Part shown: positions 24,099-31,954 of the stretch, one piece after another | Numbering within the stretch: position 1 is the stretch's first letter | How the letters are laid out: each line of letters starts with the position of its first letter | DNA from: DAOTTI01 sp034437795 | Lineage (GTDB): Bacteria; Chloroflexota; UBA11872; UBA12225 | Direction of reading: 5' to 3' | DNA length: 34,282 nt | Assembly (NCBI GenBank): GCA_034437795.1 | Contig: DAOTTI010000050.1 | Coordinates: 1-34,282, forward strand | Notes under the pieces: model-generated | Told to the model about the DNA's origin: nothing | Database searches by the model: none | Seen by the model: the letters and a program-made list of their open reading frames with translations, nothing else | Translations under genes and position numbers: made by a program

Positions 24099-24299
24099 TT
24101 ATGCGGCGATACTGATCTGGAGCAGACGCGGCGGCCCCTTCTCCTCAGGCGCGGCAAGCCCGCGCGGCACGAGGCTCTCGATGTACGCCTCAATCGCCTC
24201 TCGGGCCCATACCATGCACTGCTCGACAGTCTCACCCTGCGTTACACAACCAGGCAATGCCGGCACCGTGACGGTGTAACCCCCCTTCGGTATCAGGAT
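24099..24299 (-). CDS. HicB-like antitoxin domain, start not evident
   Basis: The frame reads ILIPKGGYTVTVPALPGCVT, then QGETVEQCMVWAREAIEAYI, and ends near PPRLLQISIAA. This is the HicB (UPF0150) beta-strand and helix pattern (GGYxVxVPxLPGCxTQGxTxEEAxxNxxEAIxxYL). HicB proteins are antitoxins that bind the HicA mRNA interferase and their own promoter. The frame is open upstream to about 24383 but has no ATG, GTG or TTG start, so the 5' end may be lost or frameshifted; the start given here is only the beginning of similarity. No HicA gene fits in the 150 bp upstream. It is an orphan or remnant, followed closely by the M24 peptidase gene. Confidence 0.6.
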   Translation of the reverse strand: MLIPKGGYTVTVPALPGCVTQGETVEQCMVWAREAIEAYIESLVPRGLAAPEEKGPPRLLQISIAA

Positions 24300-24451
24300 C
24301 GAGGACGATCGCGCATCGACGGTCGCGCCTGCCTGCCTCTGCTCATCTACCCCTGTGCATCTTACAAAAGGTGTCTCCGCCAGTCACGCGAGGCAACCGT
24401 GGCACGGGTCCTCTCGATCTCTGGCTTCCACCCATGCGCGGCTGAGCCCGT

Positions 24452-25501
24452 CTACGCAAACGCCGGCTCAGGCAGCGGCACCCCGAAGCGCTTCGCCGCG
24501 TCCGCCAGGGCCGCCCAGGTGTCCTCCGGAATGGGGACGCCGCTCCGCTCCCGTTCGGCCCGCGCCTGCGCTTCCGGCTCGCCGGGAAGCAGCACCGCCT
24601 CGAAGCCGGGGGCCGGCGGCACGGCCTTCACCGCCGCGGCCATCCGGTCGATCGTGCCCGTGTAAGCGTCCTCACTGGCGAACGCCCGCGGGTTCAGCGC
24701 CAGCACGAGCACCCCGCCCCCGCGCCCGTCCGGCGCCGGCTGCTCGGCCGTCAGGCCGGCTCCCAGCAAGGCGGCGATCAGGGAGAGCGCATACCCCTTG
24801 TGGCCGCCCATCGGCAGGATCATGCCCCCGGCGTAGAAGTCCGCGGCGTTGGTGCTCGGCCGGCCATCCTTGTCCACGATGCATCCGGGCGGCAGGGGCG
24901 CGTGCTTGGCCCGCGCAACCTGGATCTTCCCCTCCGCGACCACCGTCGTCGCGAAGTCTGCGACCACCGGCGCCAGCTGCTTGCCGGGAATGCCCACCGA
25001 CCACGGGTTGGTCCCCAGGTGACGCGCGGCGCCCCCGTACGGGGCGGCGTGGCCGCTATTGGGCCCGGCGCTGCCGTAGATGACGAAGGCGATGTACCCC
25101 CGCTCCGCGGCGTCCTCGCTGTAGTGCCCCAGCCGGCCAATGTGGTTGCACCGACGGATGGAGACCGCCCCGGCGCCGCTGACGTCGGCCTTCCTGAGGG
25201 CCACGTCCAGCGCGAACGAGGCCGCAACCTGGCCAAAGGCGCGCTTGCCGTCCACCACCGCCGTGGCCAGCCACTCCTGCACCACCTCCGGCCGCGCGTC
25301 CGGCACGATACGCCCCTCTTCAATCTGTCGCAGGTAAGCCGGAATGCGGATCACCCCGTGGCTGTCATGCCCCGAGAGGTTCGCCTTGACCAGATGCCGC
25401 GCCGTGTGCGCCGCCAGCTCGTCCGGCGTCCCCGCCGCCACGAAGACCCGCCTGGCCAGCTCCTCCAGCGCCGCCGGCGCCACCCATCTCACTTCTGCCA
25501 T
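24452..25501 (-). CDS. Ldh family (malate/L-lactate dehydrogenase, YlbC-type) oxidoreductase
   Basis: A 349-residue NAD(P)-dependent 2-hydroxyacid dehydrogenase of the YlbC/ComC/AllD superfamily, unrelated to classic Rossmann LDH. Markers: ANLSGHDSHGVIRIP (conserved catalytic His), CNHIGRLGHYSE, PYGGAARHLGTNPWSVGIPG (cofactor-binding), VADFATTVVAEGKI and MGGHKGYALSLI. Family substrates include malate, sulfolactate, ureidoglycolate and 2,3-diketogulonate, so the reaction cannot be fixed. The ATG at 25501 has a strong AGGAGAGGAG leader. The HicB-like frame and the M24 peptidase lie downstream on the same strand. Confidence 0.93.
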   Translation of the reverse strand: MAEVRWVAPAALEELARRVFVAAGTPDELAAHTARHLVKANLSGHDSHGVIRIPAYLRQIEEGRIVPDARPEVVQEWLATAVVDGKRAFGQVAASFALDVALRKADVSGAGAVSIRRCNHIGRLGHYSEDAAERGYIAFVIYGSAGPNSGHAAPYGGAARHLGTNPWSVGIPGKQLAPVVADFATTVVAEGKIQVARAKHAPLPPGCIVDKDGRPSTNAADFYAGGMILPMGGHKGYALSLIAALLGAGLTAEQPAPDGRGGGVLVLALNPRAFASEDAYTGTIDRMAAAVKAVPPAPGFEAVLLPGEPEAQARAERERSGVPIPEDTWAALADAAKRFGVPLPEPAFA

Positions 25502-25587
25502 GTCTCCTCTCCTTCTCTCCTTCATGATCACGATGTGGCCGTGTCCCTGCTCAGCCCCCTTGAACGATACCCGTGGTTCCGGTGTCG

Positions 25588-25737
25588 CTTCCCCCAGTCA
25601 AGGGAAGCAGCACCTGGGTGGCGGCGCCCAGGGCGTCCACAATCGCCACTTCCCCCAGTCAAGGGGAGCAGCTCACCTGGAGCATTCACCACCAGCAAGG
25701 GGTCCCGTCTCCCTTTGGGAGCGGGTGAGGGCTCCAC
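25588..25737. repeat. Pair of hairpin repeats 61 bp apart and a third relative
   Basis: CTTCCCCCAGTCAAGGGAAG begins at 25588 and recurs with small changes at 25649. Each folds into a CTTCCC/GGGAAG-type hairpin and is followed by a CACCTGG box. A shorter module A relative (GTCTCCCTTTGGGAGCGGGT) lies at 25707-25737. The whole is in a 510-bp gene-free gap (25502-26011). I see no gene in the remainder. Confidence 0.7.
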
Positions 25738-26011
25738 TCAATGAAGGATCCAGCAACAATCACAGGCCAAGCAGTACCACAGAGGCAGGCATTATAGGGT
25801 GGGCGCTGGCTCGGCGTTACGCCCTGCGCGGGCGCGGGCGATCGGTCTGGCGCAGGATCTTGGTGGCGAGCAGCCGCAGGTCCCTGGCGGCCGGCCCTAC
25901 CAGTTGCATGCCATCCGATCCCCGCCAAGCGGCGACGGGCATGGTGACCCACGCCAGGAGTACTCAAGCCGATAGCGGTCAGGACCATACACCTGGCGGC
26001 GGGCCCGCTAC

Positions 26012-27445
26012 TCAGCCGGCCGGTTCCGTCCTGCTCAGCCCGTCCGCCAGCCGGTCCACCAGGTGCGCCGCCTCCTCCGGCTGCACCCGCGCGGCAAACC
26101 GTTTCAACACCTGCTCCGACTCGTCGTCCAGCACCTCGCCCTCCTCCGCCGCATACCGGCGCGCCCGCTCCGCCGTCTGCGCTCTAAACTGGACCGCGAA
26201 CTCAGGCTCCTGCCGCCCATCGATCGACACCCGTACGAAGGGGCCGACGCTGCACTCGCCCAGGCAGCTCACCGGCACCACGTCCACCAGGTCGGCGACG
26301 CCGCGGGCCATGGCTTCCTGGCGCGCCGCGCTGATCACCGCCCGCGCGCCGAGACGCGTGCAGCACCCACCAGCGCAGACCATCACCCGCGCGCCTGGCT
26401 GCCGGCGCGCCGCGCGGCAGGCCGCGCACAGCCGCGGGATCAGGGGCCCGCCACACGTCTGCACCGCCGGCACGGACGGCCCTCCGCACCGAATGCAGGC
26501 GAACGGATCCGGAATCCAGCCCGACCTCTGGCGCCCTTGCGCGGCAGCGGAAGGCCCCTCCGACGAGCCCGCGTCAGGCAGTCGGAACGCCGGGACCTCC
26601 ATCTCCGCATCACCCCGTTTCCGCGTCTCGGTGTCTCCACGTCCCCGTGTCTCCGTGTCTCCACGTCCCCGCGTCCCCGCGTCGGGGTGGGGCGCAGGGC
26701 GGAGGATCACCGGCGCCGCCAGCGCTTCCGCCAGCACCCGCCCTGCCTGTGGCACCAGGTACCGTGGCCCGACCACCGGCGCCGCCACCCGCGCATGGTA
26801 CGGCCGGCCGAGGTGCGCCGCATACGCTGTCGAGAAGGCCACGTACGGGTCGAACGGCGCCTGGTGGGCCGGCGCCAGGGCGCCCGGGCCGGCCGCCAGC
26901 AGCGCCTCAAGCGCGCGCAGATAGGCTGCAATGGGAGGGGCCTCACCCTCCTTGTAGACCGGCGTCTGGCCGACCACCGGCAGGATGTCCCCCGGAAGCA
27001 GCAGCCCGCCACCGGCCCGCGGCCACAGCAGCGCTACCTCGCCGTCCGGCGCTGCCTCGTCCGGCAAGCGGCGGACGACGACGCCCCCCGGAAGCGCATC
27101 CGAAGGCTCATAGGGCCGGTCGATCCCCGCCGGGAGCGGCCCCACGCCCTGCCCCGGCGCCCAGACGGTCACCGCGCCGCCTGCACGGTACCGTTCCGCC
27201 AGGCGGGCGTGCCGCGCGCTGGTCAGGATCACGTGTCGCACCGGCCCGCCCTCTGCCTCAATGGCGCGCCGCGCTTCCGGCAGGAGGCCCGGCGGATCGA
27301 TCAGCACCACGCCGTCAGGCGTGGTCAGGGCCGTGCCGCAGCGGTCGCTTCCGGCGGGGTCGGCCCAGCGCCACACCCGTGGAAGGACGCGCTCGTATGG
27401 CGGCGCCGCCTGGCCAGGCGCCGCACGGAGTGACGCATCAGTCAT
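26012..27445 (-). CDS. Three-part fusion: MBL-fold-like domain, zinc-ribbon-like segment, thioredoxin-like [2Fe-2S] ferredoxin
   Basis: A 477-residue protein. Residues 1-235 resemble a metallo-beta-lactamase-fold hydrolase (GTALTTPDGVVLIDPPGL, HVILTS, LLLPGDILP, PAHQAPFDP), but the HxHxDH metal motif is degraded to ARHARLAER, so hydrolysis is doubtful. Residues about 250-280 are a repeat-encoded linker, TRGRGDTETRGRGDTETR and on. A zinc-ribbon-like segment follows (CIRCGG...CGG...CAAC). The C-terminal 110 residues match thioredoxin-like ferredoxins (VCAGGCCTRLGA, then SCLGECSVGPFV, four cysteine positions for [2Fe-2S]). The start at 27445 is chosen for the family-like N-terminus; the frame is open to 27532. 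An electron-transfer or sensing role is inference. Divergent from the peptide-transporter operon. Confidence 0.82.
   Translation of the reverse strand: MTDASLRAAPGQAAPPYERVLPRVWRWADPAGSDRCGTALTTPDGVVLIDPPGLLPEARRAIEAEGGPVRHVILTSARHARLAERYRAGGAVTVWAPGQGVGPLPAGIDRPYEPSDALPGGVVVRRLPDEAAPDGEVALLWPRAGGGLLLPGDILPVVGQTPVYKEGEAPPIAAYLRALEALLAAGPGALAPAHQAPFDPYVAFSTAYAAHLGRPYHARVAAPVVGPRYLVPQAGRVLAEALAAPVILRPAPHPDAGTRGRGDTETRGRGDTETRKRGDAEMEVPAFRLPDAGSSEGPSAAAQGRQRSGWIPDPFACIRCGGPSVPAVQTCGGPLIPRLCAACRAARRQPGARVMVCAGGCCTRLGARAVISAARQEAMARGVADLVDVVPVSCLGECSVGPFVRVSIDGRQEPEFAVQFRAQTAERARRYAAEEGEVLDDESEQVLKRFAARVQPEEAAHLVDRLADGLSRTEPAG
26612..26691. repeat. Module B array inside the MBL/ferredoxin fusion gene
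   Basis: A degenerate run of CGTGTCTC, CGTCTCCG and CGTCCCCG units ending in GCGTCCCCGCGTCGGGGTGG. The same sequence type is intergenic at 4492-4560, 8164-8213 and 32126-32162. Here it is in frame and translates on the minus strand as repeats of TRGRGDTE. Confidence 0.85.
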
Positions 27446-27516
27446 TGGAGATAAACAGTCCTCTCGTGACCTTGGTGAGTGGAGGGAGAACGCAGGCGGC
27501 GCCGCGGGATCGGTCG

Positions 27517-27546
27517 TTGACGCCGCGCTCATCTATTGAGTATAGT
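27517..27546 (+). promoter_or_regulatory. Sigma-70-type promoter for the peptide ABC operon
   Basis: TTGACG (27517-27522), an 18-bp spacer and TATAGT (27541-27546), each 5 of 6 to consensus, about 67 bp upstream of the solute-binding protein start. This is the best promoter match in the window. It lies in the divergent gap with the MBL/ferredoxin fusion. Confidence 0.6.
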
Positions 27547-27612
27547 CCCCTTCACTTCCTGCGAACGATTTGCAATAAGCAGCGTGCGTCGCACGAGATG
27601 GAGAAGGAGAAA

Positions 27613-29229
27613 ATGTCGAGAGGGCGATACCTGAACCGGCGATTGATCCTTGCCGCGGCTATACCGGTCGCCGGCGCGTGGCTCGGCGCCTGCGGCGAGG
27701 CGGCACCGCCGCCCCGCGATGCAGGCGCCGCCGGTGGTGGGGCCGGCACGTCGGCGCCCGATCGTGAGGTGGTGATCGGCGTCTCGCGCGACCTGGCCAA
27801 CGGCCCCCAGGATCCCTTCTTCCTGCACTCCAGCGCCATGGTCTGGGAGCCGCTGGTTGGCCTGGACGATGCGCTCAGGCCGGTGCCGGCGCTGGCCGAG
27901 CGGTGGGACCTCTCCCCAGACGGCAAGACCTGGACCTTCAAGCTGCGCCCCGGGGTGCGGTTCAGCGACGGTACGCCGTTCGACGCCGGCGCGGTGGTGA
28001 AGAACCTCCAGCGCTACCTCAAGATCAGCCCGCGCAGCTCGCCCTTCTTCACCATGGACGTCCGCGTCGGCTACGGCCAGATCGCCGGCGTGCAGCAGGC
28101 CGACGCCCAGACCGTGGTCATCCAGCTCGAGCAGCCGGCGCCGTTCATGGTCAACACCATGAGCAACTTCTTTTCCGCCATGTTCCATCCCGGCAGCCTG
28201 GCCGAGAGCGGCGACTTCACCGGCATCCCGCTGGCCACCGGCCCCTTCAAGGCCGTGGAGTGGAAGCGCGACGAATATCTCCTGCTAGAGCGCAACGACC
28301 AGTACTGGGGCGCCAAACCGGCCGTGCGGCGCATCCGCCTGCGGGTGATCCCCGACGCCAGCGCTCGCGTCTCGGCGCTCCTGGCCAGGGAGGTCGACGC
28401 CGTGGCGGAACTGGGCGCCCTCCTCCCCGCGCAGGCGCAGCAGCTCAAAGGCCAGCCGGGGATCACCGTCGGCGCCGATCCCATCTCCATCAGCCAGTAT
28501 CTGGCCTTCAACTGCTCCCGCCCACCATTCGACGACGTCCGCCTGCGGCGCGCCGTGGCCATGGCCATTGACCGCGACGCCATCGTGCGCGATCTGGTCT
28601 ACGGGTACGCCACCCCCGGCAAGTCGCTGCTCTCGCCAATCAGCAAGCAGTGGTTCTCCCCTAAGGGCACGCCTCGATACGCGCCGGCCGAGGCGCAAAA
28701 GCTGGCCGCCGAGGCGCTGGCCGGCAGGAAGGTGGAGGCCGTGCTCCCCTTCTCGTCCAGCGCGGGGCAGGCGCGCCCCTACAAGGCCATGGCCGAGCTG
28801 CTGCAATCTCTCCTCCGCCCGCTGGGGATCGAATTGCGCCTGCAGGCGCTGGAGAACGCCGCGCTCACCGACCTGACCAACCGCGGCGAGTGGAACCTGC
28901 GCTTCACCCAGCAGGGATGGGCCAACGGCGATCCGGACTTCATCTTCAGCGCCATGCTCGCCTCCACCGGCACGTACAACGTCATGGCCAAGGCCGGCTT
29001 CAAGCACGCCGAGGCGGATGAGCTGATCGCCGCCGGCAAGGTCGAGCGGGACGAGCGGAAGCGGTTCGCCATCTACGAGCGCCTGCAGGAGCTGGCCGTC
29101 CAGGAGATGCCTGTCCTCCCGCTCTATCACGAGCACGCCCCCTACGCCTATCGCGATACCATCACCGGCCTCCGGCAGCGCGTCAACTACCAGCCCACGC
29201 TGGACGGCATCAAGCTCATGAAGAATTAA
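27613..29229 (+). CDS. ABC transporter solute-binding lipoprotein, family 5 (peptide/nickel type)
   Basis: A 538-residue DppA/OppA-type binding protein. The signal has NRRLILAAAIP and a proper lipobox, WLGAC with Cys27, so a membrane-anchored lipoprotein is expected; a Gly/Ala/Pro linker follows. Family 5 markers: WEPLVGLDDALRPVPALAER, SPDGKTWTFKLRPGVRFSDG (SBP_bac_5 signature), GTGPFK-like ATGPFKAVEW, LRRAVAMAIDRDAIV and LQELAVQEMPVLPLYHEH. The ATG at 27613 was chosen over one at 27598 because it has AAGGAG 4-5 bp upstream. It is the first gene of an operon with two permeases. Ligands of the family are peptides, but also nickel, sugars or opines. Confidence 0.95.
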   Translation: MSRGRYLNRRLILAAAIPVAGAWLGACGEAAPPPRDAGAAGGGAGTSAPDREVVIGVSRDLANGPQDPFFLHSSAMVWEPLVGLDDALRPVPALAERWDLSPDGKTWTFKLRPGVRFSDGTPFDAGAVVKNLQRYLKISPRSSPFFTMDVRVGYGQIAGVQQADAQTVVIQLEQPAPFMVNTMSNFFSAMFHPGSLAESGDFTGIPLATGPFKAVEWKRDEYLLLERNDQYWGAKPAVRRIRLRVIPDASARVSALLAREVDAVAELGALLPAQAQQLKGQPGITVGADPISISQYLAFNCSRPPFDDVRLRRAVAMAIDRDAIVRDLVYGYATPGKSLLSPISKQWFSPKGTPRYAPAEAQKLAAEALAGRKVEAVLPFSSSAGQARPYKAMAELLQSLLRPLGIELRLQALENAALTDLTNRGEWNLRFTQQGWANGDPDFIFSAMLASTGTYNVMAKAGFKHAEADELIAAGKVERDERKRFAIYERLQELAVQEMPVLPLYHEHAPYAYRDTITGLRQRVNYQPTLDGIKLMKN

Positions 29230-29311
29230 GAAGGAAAAATGAAGAATGAAGAAAGGCGGACAACCCTGAACGGCGACGCACTGACCTCCGTCCTTCTTCC
29301 TTCTACTTAAT
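29224..29311 (+). other. A+T-rich imperfect inverted repeat between binding-protein and permease genes
   Basis: The 93-bp spacer is a purine-rich run (AAGAAGGAAAAATGAAGAAT and on) facing a pyrimidine-rich run (CCTTCTTCCTTCTACTTAAT), with ATTAAG (29225-29230) pairing CTTAAT (29306-29311). It could fold into a long imperfect hairpin. Such a structure after a binding-protein gene often protects its mRNA or lowers downstream expression. That role is inference. Confidence 0.45.
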
Positions 29312-29322
29312 CTGCAATTCTC

Positions 29323-30270
29323 ATGGCCCAGTATCTTGCCACGCGCCTCCTGGCCGCCATCCCTACTCTCCTGGCCCTGACCCTGGCCGCCTTCGTGCTC
29401 ACCACGGCGGCGCGGGGTGATCCGGCGCTGCTGGCCCTCCAGCAAGCCGGCCAGGAGCCGACCCCTGAAGCGCTGGCCGCCTACCGCCGGCAGCTTGGCC
29501 TGGACCAACCATTCGCCGTGCGGTACCTGCGCTGGCTGGGTGGCGTGGTTCAGGGCGACCTCGGCCGGTCCTTTCTCTCGCAGCGCCCCGTGGGGGCCAT
29601 GCTCCAGGAGCGGATCCGCCCCACGCTGATCCTGGGCCTGAGCGCGCTGGCCCTGTCTACCGCTCTGGGCGTGGGCATGGGCACGATCTTCGCCCTCCGC
29701 TACGACACCTGGCTGGACCGTGCCGGACGGTTCGCCACGCTCGTGCTGGCCTCCGTGCCCAGCTTCTGGCTGGCCATCGCCCTGATCGTGCTGTTTGGCG
29801 AGAAGCTGCGCCTGCTGCCCGTCGCCGGCTTTGGCCTCGACCGCCATCTGGTGCTGCCCGCGCTGGCCCTGGCCATCGGCCCCGCCGCGTCGCTGATGCG
29901 CCTGACCCGCGCTCGCGTGCTGGAGGTGATCGCGCTGGACCACGTCCGCACCGCTCGGGCCAAGGGGCTCGGTGGGGCCGCCATCACCTGGCACCACGTC
30001 CTGCGCAACGCTGCCATCCCCGTTGTCAGCCTGGTCGGGCTGCGCTTCGGCCACATCCTGGCCGGCGCCATCATCGTGGAGTCCATCTTTGCCTGGCCCG
30101 GTATGGGCAGCGTCGTGCTTACCGCCATCTCCGGGCGCGACCTCCCCGTCATCGGGGGCTACGTGCTGGTCGCCGGCGTCCTGTTCATCGTGGCCAACCT
30201 GCTGGTGGACGTCTGCTACGTGCTGCTCGATCCGCGCATCCGGCTGGGGATGCGGGGCAGCGCACGGTGA
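29323..30270 (+). CDS. ABC transporter permease, DppB/OppB type
   Basis: A 315-residue inner-membrane permease with about six spans. The N-terminus (LATRLLAAIPTLLALTLAAFVL) and the periplasmic GLDQPFAVRYLRWL/GDLGRSFLSQRPV blocks are diagnostic of DppB-like subunits. The EAA-type coupling loop is DHVRTARAKGLGGAAITWHH, which contacts the ATPase. The C-terminus has ESIFAWPGMG and the terminal LLDPRIRL. It lies 93 bp after the solute-binding protein gene and 10 bp before the second permease. Confidence 0.95.
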   Translation: MAQYLATRLLAAIPTLLALTLAAFVLTTAARGDPALLALQQAGQEPTPEALAAYRRQLGLDQPFAVRYLRWLGGVVQGDLGRSFLSQRPVGAMLQERIRPTLILGLSALALSTALGVGMGTIFALRYDTWLDRAGRFATLVLASVPSFWLAIALIVLFGEKLRLLPVAGFGLDRHLVLPALALAIGPAASLMRLTRARVLEVIALDHVRTARAKGLGGAAITWHHVLRNAAIPVVSLVGLRFGHILAGAIIVESIFAWPGMGSVVLTAISGRDLPVIGGYVLVAGVLFIVANLLVDVCYVLLDPRIRLGMRGSAR

Positions 30271-30280
30271 GACACGAAGG

Positions 30281-31183
30281 ATGAAGCCTGCTGTCATACC
30301 GGCGCGCCCCGTAGCGCTCGCTCCTACGCGACTGGACACGCAGCCTCAGCGAGCCCTGGCCCGTCCTTCGGTCTTGGGCCTTCGCGCTTCGTCCGGCTGG
30401 ATCGGCCTGGCGGTGCTCATCCTCTTCTTCGTTGCCGCTCTGGCTGCCCCCGCGCTTGCGCCGGCCGATCCCAACGCCATCGATCTCGCCCGCAAGCTGG
30501 AGGGACCGTCGGCGCGCCACCCGTTGGGCACTGACCACCTTGGCCGTGACGAGCTGTCTCGGCTGCTTCACGGGGGCCGGGCGGCGCTCACGCTGGGGCT
30601 GGGTGCCGTGTTCGGCAGCGCCGTGCTCGCGCTCATCGCCGGCGGCCTGTCCGGCTACTTTGGCGGGATCATAGATCTCGGTGTGGGTATGGTGCTGAAC
30701 GTGCTGCTGACCATGCCCGGGCTGATCCTTACGCTCGCCATCCTGGGCATCCTCGGCACGGGGGAGGTGAGCCTCCTGTTGGCGCTGATCGGGTCAGGGT
30801 GGGCCGGTGAGGCGCGCATCATCCGCGGGGCAGTGCTGGAGGCGCGCGAGCAGGGCTACGTGGAGGCCGCCCGCGTCCTCGGCGCGCGTGACCTCTACGT
30901 ACTGGTGCGCCACATCCTGCCCAACATCCTGGGCACCGTCGCCGTGCTGGTCACGCTGCACCTGGGCAGCGTCCTGCTGACGGTGACCAGCCTATCCTTT
31001 CTGGGGCTGGGGGTCCAGCCACCCCAGGCGGACTGGGGCACCATGCTCAGCGACAGCCGGCCCTATGCCGGCTCCCACCCCCACCTGATGCTCTTCCCCG
31101 GCCTGTGCATCGTCACGTTCGCCGTCGCCGCCAACCTGGCCGGCGACGCCCTCCGCGACCTGCTGGACCCCCGCCGCCGGTAG
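30281..31183 (+). CDS. ABC transporter permease, DppC/OppC type
   Basis: A 300-residue permease pairing with the preceding DppB-like subunit. HPLGTDHLGRDELSRLLHGGR is the family-diagnostic first periplasmic motif. The coupling loop is REQGYVEAARVLGARDLYVL, and FLGLGVQPPQADWGTMLSD follows. About six spans. The ATG at 30281 is directly preceded by GAAGG and begins 10 bp after the upstream stop. The usual following genes for two ATP-binding subunits (DppD/DppF) are absent: a repeat-containing gap and an opposite-strand gene come next. Confidence 0.95.
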   Translation: MKPAVIPARPVALAPTRLDTQPQRALARPSVLGLRASSGWIGLAVLILFFVAALAAPALAPADPNAIDLARKLEGPSARHPLGTDHLGRDELSRLLHGGRAALTLGLGAVFGSAVLALIAGGLSGYFGGIIDLGVGMVLNVLLTMPGLILTLAILGILGTGEVSLLLALIGSGWAGEARIIRGAVLEAREQGYVEAARVLGARDLYVLVRHILPNILGTVAVLVTLHLGSVLLTVTSLSFLGLGVQPPQADWGTMLSDSRPYAGSHPHLMLFPGLCIVTFAVAANLAGDALRDLLDPRRR

Positions 31184-31265
31184 GCTCGCCGTTACAGCGG
31201 TTCAGGGAATAGGCCGAGGAGACGGCCCAGGAAAACTAGCAACTGGGCTTCATCAACGGCATTGC

Positions 31266-31416
31266 CTCACGCCTTTACGCCCGCGGCAGCAGGCACCGCT
31301 CAAACTTGCCGAGCATCGCCCTGCCTACTCACGCCCTTACGCCCGCGGCAGCAGGGGCGGTGGACGGCTGCCGCGGCGAGGGCCGCGGCTCACGCCCTTG
31401 CGCTTGCGGCAGCGCG
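31266..31416. repeat. Three imperfect direct repeats spaced about 61 bp
   Basis: CTCACGCC(C/T)TTACGCCCGC-type units of about 27 bp start at 31266, 31328 and 31389; the third is more diverged. Intervening DNA is not conserved. This occupies most of the gap between the second permease and the mini-nuclease gene. Confidence 0.65.
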
Positions 31417-31426
31417 CCGTCTCTGG

Positions 31427-31675
31427 TCAGATGCCGAACGCGCTGTCTCGGACAAAGGCCAGAGCCGCCTCGAAACGCTCGTCGTGTGGCACGTGTTGCA
31501 ATGCTGCAACGAAGGATTGATGCGGGGCCGAGCGTCGCAACTGCGCAATCTGTTCCGATAACAGCGGGGCGAGCTGGGCGGACAGGTCCTGGCGATCCTT
31601 GACCTCTATCACCGCCGCCAGGTTTCCTTGCCTATCGCGCCCGACGATGTCGGCACGCGTGTCCAATAACCGCAT
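31427..31675 (-). CDS. Mini PD-(D/E)XK nuclease-like hypothetical protein
   Basis: Only 82 residues. TRADIVGRDRQGNLAAVIEV plus K forms a restriction-endonuclease-like core: D9, then E24-V-K26. The rest is helical (LSAQLAPLLSEQIAQLRR, FEAALAFVRDS). Larger bacterial homologues with the same ADI...VEVK core have extra strands, so this could be a minimal member or a fragment. The ATG at 31675 has AGAGGGG 8 bp upstream; a start at 31741 has none. It is less G+C-rich than neighbours. No methylase or partner gene is adjacent. No function is assigned. Confidence 0.6.
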   Translation of the reverse strand: MRLLDTRADIVGRDRQGNLAAVIEVKDRQDLSAQLAPLLSEQIAQLRRSAPHQSFVAALQHVPHDERFEAALAFVRDSAFGI

Positions 31676-31954
31676 GTTTGGTTCCCCTCTTGCCGCTCCA
31701 AATCCCACATCAGGCCGGCGCGGGGACTGAACGCCGATCATTATTAATCGGGGCTAACAGACTGCGGCTTCGCACGAGCTACTGAACTCACGCACGAATG
31801 CGCCGGGGTAGCATGCGCCGAGAGCCACCCTGCACGCCTGCGATGCACCGCTGCACGCCCCACGGACGGCCCAGAAGGAGACCGTCTCTGCCTTAGCGCC
31901 CAGGCATACCCGATCTGGGCGTGTGCAACACCCGGGGATAGCGACAGACCAGAG

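Noticed and set aside
26647..27612. Upstream extension of the family 5 binding protein by more than 300 codons
   Set aside because: The extension is Pro/Arg low-complexity, antisense to the MBL/ferredoxin gene, and would bury the lipoprotein signal internally.
28285..30339. 684-codon minus-strand frame across the peptide transporter
   Set aside because: Gln/His/Gly-rich composition typical of an antisense shadow. The FFILHFSFLILH stretch is just the A+T-rich spacer read backwards.
31266..31416. CRISPR-like repeat-spacer pattern
   Set aside because: Only three units, the repeats are imperfect and drift, and there are no cas genes or leader.
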